Notes under the pieces: model-generated
The model's database searches: none
Told to the model about the DNA's origin: nothing
What the model saw: the letters and a program-made list of their open reading frames with translations, nothing else
Made by a program: the position numbers and the translations under genes
Part shown: piece after piece, positions 15,471 to 15,919 of the stretch
Position numbering within the stretch: the first letter of the stretch is position 1
How the letters are laid out: every line of letters begins with the position of its first letter
Source of the DNA: an uncultured Bacteroidales bacterium
Lineage (GTDB): Bacteria > Bacteroidota > Bacteroidia > Bacteroidales > Paludibacteraceae
NCBI GenBank assembly: GCA_937911235.1
Contig: CALDPN010000021.1
Location: 1-15,919 of the forward strand
Reading direction: 5' to 3'
Length of the DNA: 15,919 nt

Positions 15471-15499
15471 AGGGACACAGCGTGCTGTGTCCTTTTTTT
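15471..15499 (+). terminator. Terminator after trxA
   Basis: GGACACAGC (15473-15481) pairs with GCTGTGTCC (15484-15492), extendable by a G-T and an A-T pair, followed by seven T (15493-15499). The loop is tight (GT, or four bases if the last pair opens). The GC-rich stem in AT-rich surroundings looks like one unit of a REP-type repeat family, which could be its origin. Confidence 0.75.
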
Positions 15500-15530
15500 A
15501 TATGGCTGCACGAATTGTGCATAATGTCAC

Positions 15531-15564
15531 AAAAAAAGAGACCCACTAGTGAGTCTCTTTTTTT
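15531..15564. terminator. Bidirectional terminator between trxA and rpmE2
   Basis: AAAAAAAGAGAC (15531-15542) pairs with GTCTCTTTTTTT (15553-15564), a 12-bp stem with a 10-nt loop that itself contains CACTAGTG. Runs of A on one side and T on the other make it work for the convergent trxA (plus) and rpmE2 (minus) transcripts. It is 16 nt from the rpmE2 stop. Confidence 0.85.
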
Positions 15565-15580
15565 GTCGTATAATCTTAGA

Positions 15581-15829
15581 TTATTTATTTCTTTTGTAAC
15601 GAGAGTTGAATTTATCAACACGACCAGCAGTATCCACAAGGGTAGATTTACCTGTGTAGAATGGGTGAGAACTGCTAGAAATATCTAACTTGATTACTGG
15701 ATAAGTTTCGCCTTCAAACTCAACAGTTTCTTTAGAGGCAGCTGTAGAACGAGATAAGAACATATCACCATTAGACATGTCTTTAAATACTACAGGACGA
15801 TAATTTTCTGGGTGAATACCTTTTTTCAT
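15581..15829 (-). CDS. rpmE2: 50S ribosomal protein L31, type B
   Basis: 82 residues. MKKGIHPENYRPVVFKDMSNG, shortened here to its core IHPENYRPVVF, is the L31 start, and SSSHPFYTGKSTLVDTAGRV with FNSRYKR is the conserved end. It lacks the zinc-binding cysteines of the type A protein, so it is the zinc-free form (the protein has no cysteine at all). It sits at the central protuberance of the large subunit. Monocistronic, with its own promoter and a terminator shared with trxA. Confidence 0.97.
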   Translation of the reverse strand: MKKGIHPENYRPVVFKDMSNGDMFLSRSTAASKETVEFEGETYPVIKLDISSSSHPFYTGKSTLVDTAGRVDKFNSRYKRNK

Positions 15830-15866
15830 ATTCTATATTATTTTAAATTTTACTCATTTTGGACTG

Positions 15867-15897
15867 CAAAGGTAATAAAATAATTTATATAAACAAA
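15867..15897 (-). promoter_or_regulatory. Strong Bacteroidetes promoter for rpmE2
   Basis: On the minus strand TTTG (15897 to 15894) is followed after exactly 19 nt by TACCTTTG (15874 to 15867), a full match to the -33/-7 consensus; the rpmE2 ATG is 37 nt downstream. This is the best single marker in the window that the right-hand part is Bacteroidetes. Confidence 0.8.
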
Positions 15898-15919
15898 ATT
15901 TCTATAACTCTTTTTACAC

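Noticed and set aside
15482..15688. A 68-codon plus-strand open frame across the trxA-rpmE2 spacer
   Set aside because: It crosses two terminators and the antisense of the L31 gene.
1..15919. CRISPR array, insertion sequence, integrase, toxin-antitoxin or defence system
   Set aside because: No regularly spaced direct repeats, no transposase or recombinase motifs and no paired small toxin/antitoxin genes were seen.

Overview
The window is two unlike pieces. About 1-1035 reads as a spore-forming Firmicute of the Clostridia type: a divergent pair made of the start of a SleB-like cortex-lytic enzyme (minus) and the start of an AMP-forming acyl-CoA synthetase (plus), with Shine-Dalgarno sites and a near-consensus sigma-A promoter. 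From about 1035 to the end it is an AT-rich Bacteroidetes (probably Bacteroidales) chromosome: promoters carry the Bacteroidetes -7 box TAnnTTTG, and there are type IX secretion genes and a type IX C-terminal sorting domain. The two pieces meet inside two unrelated coding frames at roughly 1025-1050 with no mobile-element gene nearby, so a chimeric contig is the simplest explanation.

Layout of the Bacteroidetes part. 1035-2783: the 3' part of a BspA-like leucine-rich-repeat surface protein with a type IX sorting tail, then a small single-pass membrane protein and a strong terminator. 2825-2956: a GC-rich, multi-hairpin element closed by a long stem. 3070-3540: a small Cys/Lys/His-rich lipoprotein with its own terminator. 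3620-3743: a second, different multi-hairpin element that abuts the guaA stop codon. 3746-5053 (minus): GMP synthetase whose glutaminase domain is cut down and lacks its catalytic residues. 5265-11039 (minus): a tight operon, FAH-family hydrolase > porU > porV > ispF, joined by 1-nt TAATG overlaps (with a 62-nt gap and a second promoter before porV) and closed by a 13-bp terminator hairpin. 11171-15427 (plus): dnaE and trxA, transcribed divergently from the FAH gene. 15581-15829 (minus): ribosomal protein L31 type B.

How they fit together: PorU is the type IX sortase and PorV the outer-membrane protein that shuttles cargo to it; the BspA-like protein upstream carries the kind of C-terminal signal this machinery recognises. 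The other genes are housekeeping (isoprenoid precursor synthesis, GMP synthesis, replication, thiol redox, ribosome). No tRNA, rRNA, CRISPR array, transposase, integrase or defence genes are visible. The points most worth a second look are the glutaminase-less GuaA, the two structured intergenic elements, and the chimeric junction.
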